DNA from: Streptomyces leeuwenhoekii
GTDB lineage: Bacteria; Actinomycetota; Actinomycetes; Streptomycetales; Streptomycetaceae
DNA: 64,000 bases
Assembly (NCBI RefSeq): GCF_001013905.1
Contig: NZ_LN831790.1
Location: 5,346,001-5,410,000, forward strand
Direction: 5' to 3'
Position numbers and translations under genes: made by a program
Notes under the pieces: model-generated
What the model saw: only the letters and a program-made list of their open reading frames with translations
Databases searched by the model: none
Told to the model about the DNA's origin: nothing
In this document: positions 28,334-36,984 of the stretch, one piece after another
How positions within the stretch are numbered: the first letter of the stretch is position 1
How the letters are laid out: the number at the start of each line of letters is the position of its first letter

Positions 28334-29779
28334 ATGAACGGCACCACCCGCCCCGTCCTCGTCGTCGGCTCCGGCCCCACCGGACTTCTGCTGGCCGGCG
28401 ACCTCGCCGCCGCCGGCGTCCCCGTCACCGTCCTGGAGAAGCGCCCCCGGGAGATCAGCAACCTCTCCCGCGCCTTCGTCCTGCACGCCCGCAGCCTGGA
28501 GCAGCTCGACGCCCGCGGCCTGGCCGACGGCCTGGAGGCGGTGGGCCGCCCCCTGGACCGCTTCCGGCTCTTCGGCCGCCTCACCCTCGACCTGTCCGCC
28601 CTTCCCTCCCGCTTCAACCACCTCCTCGTCATCCCGCAGTACGAGGTGGAGCGGGCCCTGCTGCGGCGCGCCGAGGAGGCGGGCGCCCGGCTGCGGTACG
28701 AGACCGAGGTGACCGGTCTGGCCCAGGACGCCGACGGGGTGACCGTCCAGGTGCGCGCGGCCGGCGGCCGGCGGCCGGAGCGGCTGCGGGCGGCCTACGC
28801 CGTCGGCGCCGACGGGGTGCGCAGCGCCGTGCGCGAGGCGCTCGGCGTGCCGTTCCCCGGCCGCCGGGTCATCCGCTCCGTCCTCCTGGCGGACGTACGG
28901 CTCACCGAGGAGCCCGGATCGCTGCTCACCGCCGACGCCACGGGCGACGCGTTCGCCTTCCTCGCGCCCTTCGGCGACGGCTACCACCGGGTGGTCTGCT
29001 GGCACCGCGGCCGGACCGCCCCCGACCGCCGGCCGCCCGGCCTGGCGGAGATCAAGGAGATCACCCGGCTGGCCCTCGGCCGTGACTTCGGCATGCACGA
29101 CGCCCGCTGGACCTCCCGCTTCCACAGCGACGAGCGCCAGGCGCCGGTCTATCGCGTGGGCCGGGTCTTCCTCGCCGGGGACGCGGCGCACGTCCACACC
29201 CCGGCCGGCGGGCAGGGCATGAACACCGGCCTGCAGGACGCGGCCAACCTGAGCTGGAAGCTGGCGGCCGTCGTCCGGGGCCACGCGCCCGAGGCGCTGC
29301 TCGACACCTACCAGGCCGAGCGGCACCCCGTGGGCAGGTCGGTCCTGCGCAGCAGCGGCGGCATCGTCCGCCTCGCCACCGCCAGGCCCCCCTGGGCGCC
29401 GGTGGCGCGCGCGGCGGCCACCACCGTCCTGCGCCACGCCGGCCCGGTCCGCCACGCGGTGACCGGCCGGGTCACCGGCGTGGGTTACGCCTACCGGGCG
29501 CCCCGCGGAGCCCACCGCCTGACCGGCAGGCGCGCCCCGGACGTCGCCCTGGCGGGCGGCGGCCGGCTGTACGAGGCGCTGCGCGGCGGCCGGTTCGTGC
29601 TGATCGGTCCGCGGGCGTACGAGGCGCGGGGCGGACGCGAGGGACGGCTGGCCGTGGCGCGCTGGGCGGGCGGACGCCGCACGACCGTGCTGGTGCGGCC
29701 CGACGGGTATGTGGCCTGGGCAGCGGAGGCCGCCGACGCGGAATCGGTCGAGGCGGCGCTCGCCGCCCACGTGGGCTGA
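28334..29779 (+). CDS. FAD-dependent aromatic monooxygenase (PheA/TetX-like)
   Basis: A 481-residue class A flavoprotein hydroxylase. The N-terminal Rossmann motif is VLVVGSGPTGLLLAGDLA, the mid-protein YAVGADGVRSAVRE is the DG motif, and FLAGDAAHVHTPAGGQGMNTGLQDAANLSWKL is the GD motif that binds FAD and NAD(P)H. A thioredoxin-like C-terminal region is short. Enzymes of this family hydroxylate phenolic compounds, antibiotics or polyketides; the exact substrate cannot be read from sequence. The ATG at 28334 with GGGAGG 6 nt upstream is clearly the start. Divergent TetR and paired operators suggest inducible detoxification. Confidence 0.92.
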   Translation: MNGTTRPVLVVGSGPTGLLLAGDLAAAGVPVTVLEKRPREISNLSRAFVLHARSLEQLDARGLADGLEAVGRPLDRFRLFGRLTLDLSALPSRFNHLLVIPQYEVERALLRRAEEAGARLRYETEVTGLAQDADGVTVQVRAAGGRRPERLRAAYAVGADGVRSAVREALGVPFPGRRVIRSVLLADVRLTEEPGSLLTADATGDAFAFLAPFGDGYHRVVCWHRGRTAPDRRPPGLAEIKEITRLALGRDFGMHDARWTSRFHSDERQAPVYRVGRVFLAGDAAHVHTPAGGQGMNTGLQDAANLSWKLAAVVRGHAPEALLDTYQAERHPVGRSVLRSSGGIVRLATARPPWAPVARAAATTVLRHAGPVRHAVTGRVTGVGYAYRAPRGAHRLTGRRAPDVALAGGGRLYEALRGGRFVLIGPRAYEARGGREGRLAVARWAGGRRTTVLVRPDGYVAWAAEAADAESVEAALAAHVG

Positions 29780-29793
29780 GCGGCCGGGGCCCG

Positions 29794-29956
29794 GTGCCGC
29801 GGCAGGCAACGTTCGCCCGTCGAGGAGCGGCGTCCGGTGCGTGCTCTCGGTGTGCCGGCCGGAAGCCCTCGTACTGGACGTACTCGAACTTTCGGCCGGT
29901 GCGGCGAGGGGGCGTGCCGGGCGTCGCGACGGGGTGAACGTTGCCTGCCGTGGCAC
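29794..29956. mobile_element. 163-bp palindromic MITE-like element
   Basis: The whole 163-bp interval between two convergent genes is an imperfect palindrome. The outer arms begin GTGCCGCGGCAGGCAACG at 29794 and are repeated in inverted form up to 29956, ~28 bp with few mismatches. An inner pair of CCGGCCG arms surrounds CTCGTACTGGACGTACTCG. No coding capacity. The right end touches the stop codon of the marR gene. Structure fits a non-autonomous inverted-repeat element that now also serves as a bidirectional terminator. Mobility is inferred from structure, not from an observed target duplication. Confidence 0.6.
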
Positions 29957-30468
29957 TAGCCTTCCGTCGCGGCCAGCAGCTCGCGCAGCAGGGCGGCCAG
30001 GTGCCCGGCCTTCTCCTCGTCGAGGGCGGCGGACAGGGCCTCCGTCTGGACGGCGACCCCCGCGCCGACCGCCTCGTCGATCAGCTCCAGTCCCCGGTCG
30101 GTGAGCGTGACCTGCAGACCGCGCCGGTCGTGCGGGTCGGGGGAGCGCCGCAGCAGCCCCGCCCGCTCCAGCTTGTCCAGACGCCCGGTCATACCGCCGG
30201 TGGTGAGCATCAGCGTCTCCGACAACTGCCGGGGCGAGAGCGTGTACGGCTCGCCCGAGCGGCGCAGGGTCGCCAGGACGTCGAACTCCCCGCGCGAGAT
30301 CCCGAAGCGGGCGTAGGCCCTCTCCATCCGGTCGCCCATGGCGCGGGAGAGCCGGTGGATGCGGCCGAAGACCTCCATGGCGGAGGTGTCCAGGTCCGGG
30401 CGGACGGCCGCCCACTGGCCGACGATCGCGTCGACCGGGTCCCTGCGCTGCTCGGGGCGTTCACTCAT
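29956..30468 (-). CDS. MarR-family regulator
   Basis: A 170-residue winged-helix regulator. The MarR core is clear: RFGISRGEFDVLATLRRSGEPYTLSPRQLSETLMLTTGGMTGRLDKLERAGLLRRSPDPHDRRGLQVTLTDRGLELIDEA, with the recognition helix and the DxRD/R wing. N- and C-terminal helices form the dimer interface. It is divergent from two EamA exporters, and an inverted repeat overlaps their likely promoter, so it is a probable repressor of efflux. Its stop codon lies at the edge of the palindromic element. Confidence 0.93.
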   Translation of the reverse strand: MSERPEQRRDPVDAIVGQWAAVRPDLDTSAMEVFGRIHRLSRAMGDRMERAYARFGISRGEFDVLATLRRSGEPYTLSPRQLSETLMLTTGGMTGRLDKLERAGLLRRSPDPHDRRGLQVTLTDRGLELIDEAVGAGVAVQTEALSAALDEEKAGHLAALLRELLAATEG

Positions 30469-30505
30469 GGCACGAGTATCGGCCGCCCTCCGGTCACCCG
30501 CAAGA

Positions 30506-30544
30506 AAGTAGCTTGACGGAAACTAGCTTGCCACTAAGCTACTT
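30506..30544 (+). promoter_or_regulatory. MarR-type operator overlapping a promoter
   Basis: AAGTAGCTT (30506-30514) and its exact inverted copy AAGCTACTT (30536-30544) flank a further CTAGCTTG half-site. TTGACG (30513) and TAAGCT (30535), 16 bp apart, form a plausible -35/-10 pair inside the repeat. This is the only AT-rich stretch between marR and the EamA gene. Confidence 0.6.
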
Positions 30545-30638
30545 ACGACCGACTGACCCGGACCGACCGGCCCGGCCCGCCGAGCGACTCGGGCCGGGTG
30601 CGGACACCTGCCGCTTCGGACCCCGAAGGGTGCCTCCC

Positions 30639-31598
30639 ATGGCCGCCGACCGTGCCGCCCTCATCGCCCTGACCGCCCTCGCCCCCGTCTCCTGGGGCAC
30701 CACCTACGCCGTCACCACCGAGTTCCTCCCGCCCGACCGGCCCCTGTTCACCGGACTGGCGCGGGCCCTGCCCGCCGGGCTGCTGCTCCTCGCCCTGACC
30801 CGGGTGCTGCCGCGCGGCGCCTGGTGGGGCAGGGCGGTGGTGCTGGGCGCGCTCAACATCGGCGCCTTCTTCCCGCTGCTGTTCCTGTCCGCCTACCGGC
30901 TGCCGGGCGGGACGGCCGCCGTCGTCGGCTCGGCCGGCCCGCTCTTCGTCGTCGGGCTCTCCGCCCTGCTGCTGGGCCTCAGGCCCACCGTCCGGTCCGT
31001 GGCCGCCGGGGTCGCCGCCGCCGCCGGCGTCGGTCTCGTCGTCCTCGAAGGGGCGGGCGCCCTGGACGCGCTCGGCGTGCTGGCGGCCCTCGGCTCCACC
31101 CTCTCGATGTCCGCCGGCACCGTCCTGACCAAGCGCTGGGGCCTCCCGGACGGCGTCGGCCCGCTCGCCCTCACCGGCTGGCAGCTCACCGCCGGCGGCC
31201 TGATCATCGCCCCGGTCGCCTTCCTCGTCGAGGGCGCGCCGCCCGCCCTGGACGCCCCGGCGGCCGGCGGCTACCTCTACCTCGCCCTCGCCAACACCGC
31301 GGTCGCCTACTGGCTCTGGTTCCGCGGCATCGGCCGGCTCGGCGCCACCCAGGTCACCTTCCTCGGCCCGCTCTCCCCACTGACCGCCGCCGTCGTCGGC
31401 TGGGCCGCCCTCGGCCAGGCGCTGACGCCGCTCCAACTGGCGGGCATGGCGCTGGCGTTCGGGGCGACCGTGGCCGGGCAGCGGACCCCGCCCGCCCCGG
31501 TGCGAGCGGTCCCCGCCCCCGCCGTACCGTTCAGTTCCGCTGAAAGGAACGGTCGAAAAGATTCGATGGACGTGACGGATCGGGCGCTGCGACGGTAG
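30639..31598 (+). CDS. EamA (DMT) family transporter 1
   Basis: A 319-residue inner-membrane protein with about ten hydrophobic helices in two EamA repeats (first ALIALTALAPVSWGTTYAVTTEF..., second LGVLAALGSTLSMSAGTVLTKRWG...). Drug/metabolite exporters of this family move amino acids, metabolites or drugs. The C-terminal ~30 residues (AERNGRKDSMDVTDRALRR) are polar and cytoplasmic. Start at ATG 30639 with GAAGGG 8 nt upstream. It is first in a run with a second EamA gene 36 nt downstream and is divergent from marR. Confidence 0.9.
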   Translation: MAADRAALIALTALAPVSWGTTYAVTTEFLPPDRPLFTGLARALPAGLLLLALTRVLPRGAWWGRAVVLGALNIGAFFPLLFLSAYRLPGGTAAVVGSAGPLFVVGLSALLLGLRPTVRSVAAGVAAAAGVGLVVLEGAGALDALGVLAALGSTLSMSAGTVLTKRWGLPDGVGPLALTGWQLTAGGLIIAPVAFLVEGAPPALDAPAAGGYLYLALANTAVAYWLWFRGIGRLGATQVTFLGPLSPLTAAVVGWAALGQALTPLQLAGMALAFGATVAGQRTPPAPVRAVPAPAVPFSSAERNGRKDSMDVTDRALRR

Positions 31599-31634
31599 GT
31601 CCACCGCGACCCGGCGACCAGCGAAAGGACCTCC

Positions 31635-32615
31635 GTGGCCGACGTCCTGCCCAGGACCACCCCCGCCGCCTCCGGCTCCGCCTCGTCTTCCGGCTCCGCC
31701 TCGTCTTCCGGCTCCGCCTCGTCCGGCCCGCCGGAGACCTCCCCGGCCCCTGGTGCGGCCGCCTCCGTCCTCGGTACCGCCCTCGCCGCCCTCGCCACGG
31801 TCGTCTGGTCCGGCTCGTTCGTCACCGCCCGCGCCCTGCACGACAGCGTCCCGCCCGTGCAGCAGGCGTTCTGGCGCTGGCTGGTCGCGCTCGCGGTGGT
31901 CGCCCCGTTCGGCGCGCGGCAGGCATGGCGGCAGCGGCGGCTGATCCGGCGCCACCTCGGCTTCGTCGTCCTGGCCGCCCTGCTGGGCGTCACCGTCTAC
32001 AACACCCTCGTCAACCAGGCCGGAACGACCACCTCCGCCGCCAACATGAGCATGATCATGGCCGCGTCGCCGGTGCTGATGGCGGTCTTCGAACGGGCCG
32101 GCGGCGTCCGGCTCGGCGGCCGCCGGGTCGCCGGGCTGCTCATCGCCTGCGCCGGAGTCCTGCTGCTGATCGGCCGGGACGGCGCCCGCTTCTCGGCCGG
32201 TGACCTGTGGATGGTCGCCGCCGCCTGCTGCTTCGGCTCGTACAGCGCCCTGCTGCGCCGCAAGCCGGCCGGACTGGGCGGCGCCGCCTTCCTGTTCACC
32301 ACCTTCCTCTTCGGCACCGCGCTGCTGCTGCCCGCCCAGGGCGCGAGCCTCGTGCTGCAGGGCGGTTTCACCCCGGCCGCCGGGACGGTCCTGCCCCTGC
32401 TGTACGTCGGGATCGCTTCCTCGGCGGTCGCCTTCTTCGCCTGGAACCGGGCGATCGCCCTGGTCGGCCCGAGCCGCGCGGGAGTCGTCTACCACCTCCA
32501 GCCGGTGTGCGCGGCCCTGCTGTCCTGGGCGCTGCTGGCCGAGCCCGTCGGCTGGGCGCAGGCCGGGTGCATGGCGCTCATCCTGGGCGGGGTCGTCCTG
32601 GGGGCGCGCCGCTGA
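31635..32615 (+). CDS. EamA (DMT) family transporter 2
   Basis: A 326-residue protein with two EamA repeats and about ten helices (VLGTALAALATVVWSGSFVTARAL...; DLWMVAAACCFGSYSALLRRK...). The first ~40 residues are an unusual Ser/Gly/Ala-rich tail encoded by three 18-bp direct repeats, which probably extends into the cytoplasm. The start is GTG 31635 with GAAAGGA upstream. It follows transporter 1 by 36 nt and probably shares its MarR control; the two could act as a pair or have separate substrates. Confidence 0.9.
   Translation: MADVLPRTTPAASGSASSSGSASSSGSASSGPPETSPAPGAAASVLGTALAALATVVWSGSFVTARALHDSVPPVQQAFWRWLVALAVVAPFGARQAWRQRRLIRRHLGFVVLAALLGVTVYNTLVNQAGTTTSAANMSMIMAASPVLMAVFERAGGVRLGGRRVAGLLIACAGVLLLIGRDGARFSAGDLWMVAAACCFGSYSALLRRKPAGLGGAAFLFTTFLFGTALLLPAQGASLVLQGGFTPAAGTVLPLLYVGIASSAVAFFAWNRAIALVGPSRAGVVYHLQPVCAALLSWALLAEPVGWAQAGCMALILGGVVLGARR
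31671..31724 (+). repeat. three 18-bp tandem repeats inside the second EamA gene
   Basis: TCCGGCTCCGCCTCGTCT occurs at 31671-31688 and 31689-31706, and with one mismatch at 31707-31724. The repeats encode SGSASS-type units in the N-terminal tail and keep the frame, so unit number could vary between strains. Confidence 0.85.
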
Positions 32616-32645
32616 CGGGGGTGGCGGCGGCATAGGTTGGCCGCC

Positions 32646-33584
32646 ATGACCGAGTGGGACCTCCGCAAGCTGCACATCCTGCGCACCCTGCGCGAACGCG
32701 AGACCGTCACCGCGACGGCCGAGGCGCTGCGGATGACGCCGTCGGCGGTGTCCCAGCAACTGACCAACCTCTCCCGGCATCTCGGCGTGGACCTGCTCCG
32801 GGCGCAGGGGCGGCGGGTGCGGCTGACGGACGCGGCCCGGCTGGTGCTGCGGCACGCCGAGGCGGTGTTCGAGCGGCTGGAGCGGGCCGACGCCGAGCTG
32901 GCGGCCTACCTCCGGGGGGAGGTCGGCGAGGTGCGGGTCGGGGCCTTCTCCACCGCCGTGCCCGCCCTCGTCGTGCCGGCCGTGACAGCGCTGCGGGCGA
33001 CGCACCCCGGCGTCGAGGTGCGCCTGCGCGAGGCGGAGGCGCAGGAGGCGTACGAGCTGCTGGCCGGCGGGGAGGTGGACCTCGCCCTGTCGCTGGCGGC
33101 CCAGGCGCCCAGCGCCGCCGACCCGCGCTTCACCGTGCTGCCGCTGCTCGCCGACCCGCTGGACGTCGCCCTGCCGCAGGACCATCCACTGGCCCGCGCG
33201 GAGGGGCTGCGGCTGGCCGACCTCGCCGCCGAGCCGTGGATCTTCGGTGGCAGCGGGCCCTGGTCCGACATCACGCGGGGGGCCTGCGAGGCGGCCGGCT
33301 TCAGCCCCGTCCAGGGCCACTCCGCGGCCGGGTGGACGGCGATCCTGGCCATGGTGGAGGCGGGCATGGGCGTGGCCCTGGTGCCGCGCATGGCGGCCGT
33401 GCGGCGGGACGGCGTGGTGATGCGGGAGCTGTCCGCGGACCGCCCGGTCCGGCACGTGGTCGCCGCGGTCCGCAAAGGGGCGGAGCGGGGGACGGCGGTG
33501 GGCAGGGTGGTGGCGGCGCTGCGGGCCGTGCCGGCCGTGGCCCGCGGCGGCCCTCAGGACCCCTCGGCCGCGGAACCGGGATAG
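32646..33584 (+). CDS. LysR-family transcriptional regulator
   Basis: A 312-residue LysR protein. The N-terminal helix-turn-helix (DLRKLHILRTLRERETVTATAEALRMTPSAVSQQLTNLSRHLGVDLL) is followed by the periplasmic-binding-protein-like effector domain (VRVGAFSTAVPALVVPAVTALRATHPGVEVRLRE...). The start codon ATG 32646 lies 30 nt after the second transporter stop, so it may be co-transcribed with the efflux genes. Its last 31 bp overlap the convergent ABM gene. Target and ligand are unknown. Confidence 0.9.
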   Translation: MTEWDLRKLHILRTLRERETVTATAEALRMTPSAVSQQLTNLSRHLGVDLLRAQGRRVRLTDAARLVLRHAEAVFERLERADAELAAYLRGEVGEVRVGAFSTAVPALVVPAVTALRATHPGVEVRLREAEAQEAYELLAGGEVDLALSLAAQAPSAADPRFTVLPLLADPLDVALPQDHPLARAEGLRLADLAAEPWIFGGSGPWSDITRGACEAAGFSPVQGHSAAGWTAILAMVEAGMGVALVPRMAAVRRDGVVMRELSADRPVRHVVAAVRKGAERGTAVGRVVAALRAVPAVARGGPQDPSAAEPG

Positions 33585-33883
33585 GGGCTCAGCATGGTGT
33601 CGAAGTAGCCCTCCGGCGAGCCCTCGAGGTAGTCCGGCAGATGGTCCAGGAAGGCCCGCAGGTGGGGGAGGGCGTTGTGCCGGTCCAGATCCTCCTGGGA
33701 GCGCCAGACCTCGTAGAGGAAGAACCGGCCGTCCTCGTGCTCGTGCAGGTGGTACTGGAGGTTCCCCTCCTCCTGCCGGGTGGGTTCCACGAAGGAGGTC
33801 AGGATGCGCCGGACCTCGTCGGCCCGTTCCGGCCGGGGGCGCAGGAAGGCGTAGAGCGAGAGCGGCTTGTGCGGTGTCGTCAT
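33554..33883 (-). CDS. ABM-fold (antibiotic biosynthesis monooxygenase-like) protein
   Basis: A 109-residue dimeric alpha+beta-barrel protein of the ABM/YgiN type: LSLYAFLRPRPERADEVRRILTSFVEPTRQEEGNLQYHLHEHEDGRFFLYEVWRSQEDLDRHNALPHLRAFLDHLP. Members oxidise quinols or small reactive molecules without cofactors. The gene is divergent from merR with only 63 bp between starts and a CTCAC/GTGAG repeat in that gap, so MerR control is likely. Its 3' end overlaps the LysR gene by 31 bp. Confidence 0.87.
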   Translation of the reverse strand: MTTPHKPLSLYAFLRPRPERADEVRRILTSFVEPTRQEEGNLQYHLHEHEDGRFFLYEVWRSQEDLDRHNALPHLRAFLDHLPDYLEGSPEGYFDTMLSPYPGSAAEGS

Positions 33884-33901
33884 GCTCCGACGCTAAAATC
33901 T

Positions 33902-33915
33902 CTCACCGATGTGAG
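33902..33915. promoter_or_regulatory. inverted repeat in the merR-ABM intergenic region
   Basis: CTCAC-CGAT-GTGAG lies midway between the divergent starts, suggesting a MerR-type operator. Arms are short, so confidence is modest. Confidence 0.4.
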
Positions 33916-33946
33916 GTTCAAGCCCGTCGCGTGTGAGGTGTGCCAC

Positions 33947-34318
33947 ATGAGGATCGGTGAGCTGGCGCGGCTGACGGGCGTGAGCGTCCGGCTGCTGCGC
34001 TACTACGAGGAACAGGGCCTGCTCACCTCTCAGCGGGCGGGCGGCGGCCACCGCCACTACACGGCCGACGCCGTCGCCACGGTCGCCCGGATCCGCGCCC
34101 TGCTGGCCGCGGGCCTCCCGACGAAGGTCATCCGCGACGTCCTGCCGTGCGCCGTCGGGGACGGCCCGGAGGTCGACGCCTGCGTCCAGGACCTGCTGCG
34201 GAAACAACTCCATGACCTGGACGCCCGCATCGCCGAGCTGCGGGCGGCCCGGGCGTCGCTCGGCGACCTGCTGGAGGCCTCCGAGCGGGCGTCCGGTGCG
34301 GTGCGCGCGCCGGCCTGA
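33947..34318 (+). CDS. MerR-family regulator
   Basis: A 123-residue MerR protein. The winged helix is complete (MRIGELARLTGVSVRLLRYYEEQGLLTSQRAGGGHRHYTADAVATVARI), followed by a dimerisation coiled coil (LLRKQLHDLDARIAELRAARASLGDLLEA). The short C-terminus has one Cys pair region (CAVGDGPEVDACV) without a clear metal or drug pocket, so a redox or small-molecule role cannot be separated. Start at ATG 33947, GAGGTG upstream. Divergent ABM protein is the obvious target. Confidence 0.9.
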   Translation: MRIGELARLTGVSVRLLRYYEEQGLLTSQRAGGGHRHYTADAVATVARIRALLAAGLPTKVIRDVLPCAVGDGPEVDACVQDLLRKQLHDLDARIAELRAARASLGDLLEASERASGAVRAPA

Positions 34319-34353
34319 CGCCGCGCCGGCGTCCGGCACGTCCGCATACGGAC

Positions 34354-34384
34354 GGGGGCGCCCGGTGCGATACCGGACGCCCCC
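34354..34384. terminator. strong hairpin between merR and pepN
   Basis: GGGGGCG-CCCGGT pairs with ACCGG-A-CGCCCCC around a 5-nt loop, just after a smaller GTCCG/CGGAC hairpin (34339-34353). It sits between two convergent genes and should act in both directions. Confidence 0.7.
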
Positions 34385-34398
34385 GCTCCAGGTTTCTG

Positions 34399-36984
34399 CT
34401 AGGCGGACGCGGCCGCCGCGTCCGCCGCCTGCGCGCGCAGGGCGCGCTCCACGCCCGCGCGGGACTCGGAGACCAGCCGCCGCAGGGCCGCGTTCGGCTC
34501 GGCCGAGGCCAGCCAGGCGTCCGTCCGGTCCAGCGTGTCCTGCGTGACCTGCACCGACGGGTACAGGCCGACCGCGATCTGCTGGGCGATCTCGTGCGAG
34601 CGGGACTCCCAGACGCCCTTCAGCACCTCGAAGTAGCGCTCCGTGTACGGCGCCAGCAGCTCGCGCTGGTCGGTCTGGACGAAGCCGGAGATGACCGCCT
34701 CCTGCACCGCGTTGGGCAGCTTGTCGGACTCCACGACCGACGCCCACGCCTCCGCCTTGGCCTCCGGGGTCGGGCGGGCCGCCCGGGCGGTGGCCGCGTG
34801 GCGCTCACCGGCGGCGGTCTTGTCGCGCGCGTACTCCGCGGCGATCTCCTCCTCGCCGAAGCGGCCCACCGCGGCGAGCCGCTGCACGAACGCCCAGCGC
34901 AGCTCGGTGTCGACGGCCAGGCCCTCGACCGACCGCGACCCGTCCAGCAGGCCCTCCAGCAGGTCGAGCTGCTCCGGGGTGCGGGCCGTCGCGGCGAACG
35001 CCCGCGCCCAGGCGAGCTGGTGGTCGCCGCCCGGCTCGGCGGTGCGCAGATGGGTGAGCGCCGCCTCCGTCCAGCGGGCCAGCAGCGTCTCGCGGGCCGC
35101 CGGGTCGGCGTACAGGTCGACGGCCAGCTTCACCTGGCGGTGCAGCGACTGCACCACGCCGATGTCGGACTCCTTGCCGATGCCGGACAGCACCAGGGAC
35201 AGGTAGTCGCGGGTGGCCAGCTCCCCGTCCCGGGTCATGTCCCAGGCCGACGCCCAGCACAGGGCCCGCGGCAGCGACTCCGTGAAGTCCCCGAGGTGCT
35301 CGGTGACCTGGGCCAGCGACCGCTCGTCCAGGCGCACCTTGGCGTAGGACAGGTCGTCGTCGTTGAGCAGCACCACCGCCGGACGGCGCTTGCCGACGAG
35401 CTGCGGTACGGCCGTCAGCTCGCCGTCCACGTCCAGCTCGGCGCGCTCGACGCGCACCAGCCTGCCCTCGCCGTCCAGGTCGTAGAAGCCGACCGCGATC
35501 CGGTGCGGGCGCAGCGTCGGCTCGCCCTTGGCGCCGGCGGGCAGCGCCGGGGCCTCCTGGCGGATCGCGAACGAGGTGATGGTCCCCGTCCCTTCCTCGC
35601 CGTCCGTCTCGATCTCGGGACGCAGGATGTTGATCCCGGCCGTCTCCAGCCACGCCTTCGACCAGGTCTTCAGATCGCGGCCGGAGGTCTCCTCCAGGGC
35701 GCCCAGCAGGTCCGACAGGCGCGTGTTGCCGAAGGCGTGCCGCTTGAAGTACGCCTGCACGCCCCGGAAGAACTCGTCCTCGCCGACGTAGGCGACGAGC
35801 TGCTTCAGCACCGAGGCGCCCTTGGCGTACGTGATGCCGTCGAAGTTGACCAGCACGTCGTCCAGGTCGCGGATGTCCGCCATGATCGGGTGCGTGGAGG
35901 GAAGCTGGTCCTGCCGGTACGCCCAGGTCTTCATGGAGTTGGCGAACGTGGTCCACGAGTGCGGCCAGCGCGAGCCGGGCGCGGCGGCCTGGCAGGCGAT
36001 GGAGGTGTACGTGGCGAACGACTCGTTCAGCCACAGGTCGTTCCACCACTCCATGGTGACCAGGTCGCCGAACCACATGTGGGCCAGCTCGTGCAGGATC
36101 GTCTCCGCCCGCACCTCGTACGCCGCGTCCGTCACCTTCGAGCGGAAGACGTACTGGTCGCGGATGGTCACCGCGCCCGCGTTCTCCATCGCGCCCGCGT
36201 TGAACTCCGGCACGAAGAGCTGGTCGTACTTCTCGAACGGGTAGGCGTAGTCGAACTTCTCCTGGAACCAGTCGAAGCCCTGCCGGGTCACCTCGAAGAT
36301 CGCGTCGGAGTCGAGGTGCTCGGCGAGCGAGGGACGGCAGTAGATGCCGAGCGGGACGGTGCGGCCGTCCTTCTCGTACACGCTGTGCACCGAGTGGTAC
36401 GGGCCGACGATCAGGGCCGTGATGTACGTCGAGATCCGCGGCGTCGGCGCGAAGGACCAGACGTTGTCCCTGGGCTCGGGCGTGGGCGAGTTGGAGATGA
36501 CCGTCCAGCCCTCGGGCGCCTTCACGGTGAACCGGAAGGTCGCCTTCAGGTCCGGCTGCTCGAAGCTGGCGAAGACCCGGCGGGCGTCCGGCACCTCGAA
36601 CTGCGTGTACAGGTACGCCTGGTCGTCGACCGGGTCGACGAACTTGTGCAGGCCCTCACCGGTGTTGGTGTACGCGCAGTCGGCGGCCACCCGCAGGACG
36701 TTGCGGCCCTTGAGCAGGCCGGGCAGGGCGATCCGGGAGTCCCGGAAGACCTCGGCGGGGTCGAGCGGGTCCCCGTTGAGGGTCACCTCCCGCACGGCCG
36801 GCGCCACCAGGTCGATGAACGTCTCCGCGCCTTCCTCGGCGACGTCGAAGCGCACGGTGGTCACGGACGGGAAGGTGTCGCCCTCCTGCGCGCCGGAGAG
36901 ATCGAGCTCGATCTCGTACGAGTCAACGGTGAGCAGCTTCGCCCGCTGCTGCGCCTCTTCGCGAGTCAGGTTTGTGCCAGGCAC
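34399..36984 (-). CDS. pepN: aminopeptidase N (M1 metallopeptidase)
   Basis: An 861-residue cytosolic zinc aminopeptidase. It contains the exopeptidase GAMEN motif (AGAMENAGAVTIRD) and the zinc motif HELAHMWFGDLVTMEWWNDLWLNESFATY (HExxH plus the downstream Glu). The C-terminal ~400 residues are the helical ERAP-like domain. It removes N-terminal residues from peptides during protein turnover. The start is GTG 36984 (PGTNLTREEAQQRAKLL), with GAGGAG upstream. Conserved in Streptomyces (SCO2643 in S. coelicolor by my recollection). It marks the left edge of the accessory island. Confidence 0.96.
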   Translation of the reverse strand: MPGTNLTREEAQQRAKLLTVDSYEIELDLSGAQEGDTFPSVTTVRFDVAEEGAETFIDLVAPAVREVTLNGDPLDPAEVFRDSRIALPGLLKGRNVLRVAADCAYTNTGEGLHKFVDPVDDQAYLYTQFEVPDARRVFASFEQPDLKATFRFTVKAPEGWTVISNSPTPEPRDNVWSFAPTPRISTYITALIVGPYHSVHSVYEKDGRTVPLGIYCRPSLAEHLDSDAIFEVTRQGFDWFQEKFDYAYPFEKYDQLFVPEFNAGAMENAGAVTIRDQYVFRSKVTDAAYEVRAETILHELAHMWFGDLVTMEWWNDLWLNESFATYTSIACQAAAPGSRWPHSWTTFANSMKTWAYRQDQLPSTHPIMADIRDLDDVLVNFDGITYAKGASVLKQLVAYVGEDEFFRGVQAYFKRHAFGNTRLSDLLGALEETSGRDLKTWSKAWLETAGINILRPEIETDGEEGTGTITSFAIRQEAPALPAGAKGEPTLRPHRIAVGFYDLDGEGRLVRVERAELDVDGELTAVPQLVGKRRPAVVLLNDDDLSYAKVRLDERSLAQVTEHLGDFTESLPRALCWASAWDMTRDGELATRDYLSLVLSGIGKESDIGVVQSLHRQVKLAVDLYADPAARETLLARWTEAALTHLRTAEPGGDHQLAWARAFAATARTPEQLDLLEGLLDGSRSVEGLAVDTELRWAFVQRLAAVGRFGEEEIAAEYARDKTAAGERHAATARAARPTPEAKAEAWASVVESDKLPNAVQEAVISGFVQTDQRELLAPYTERYFEVLKGVWESRSHEIAQQIAVGLYPSVQVTQDTLDRTDAWLASAEPNAALRRLVSESRAGVERALRAQAADAAAASA

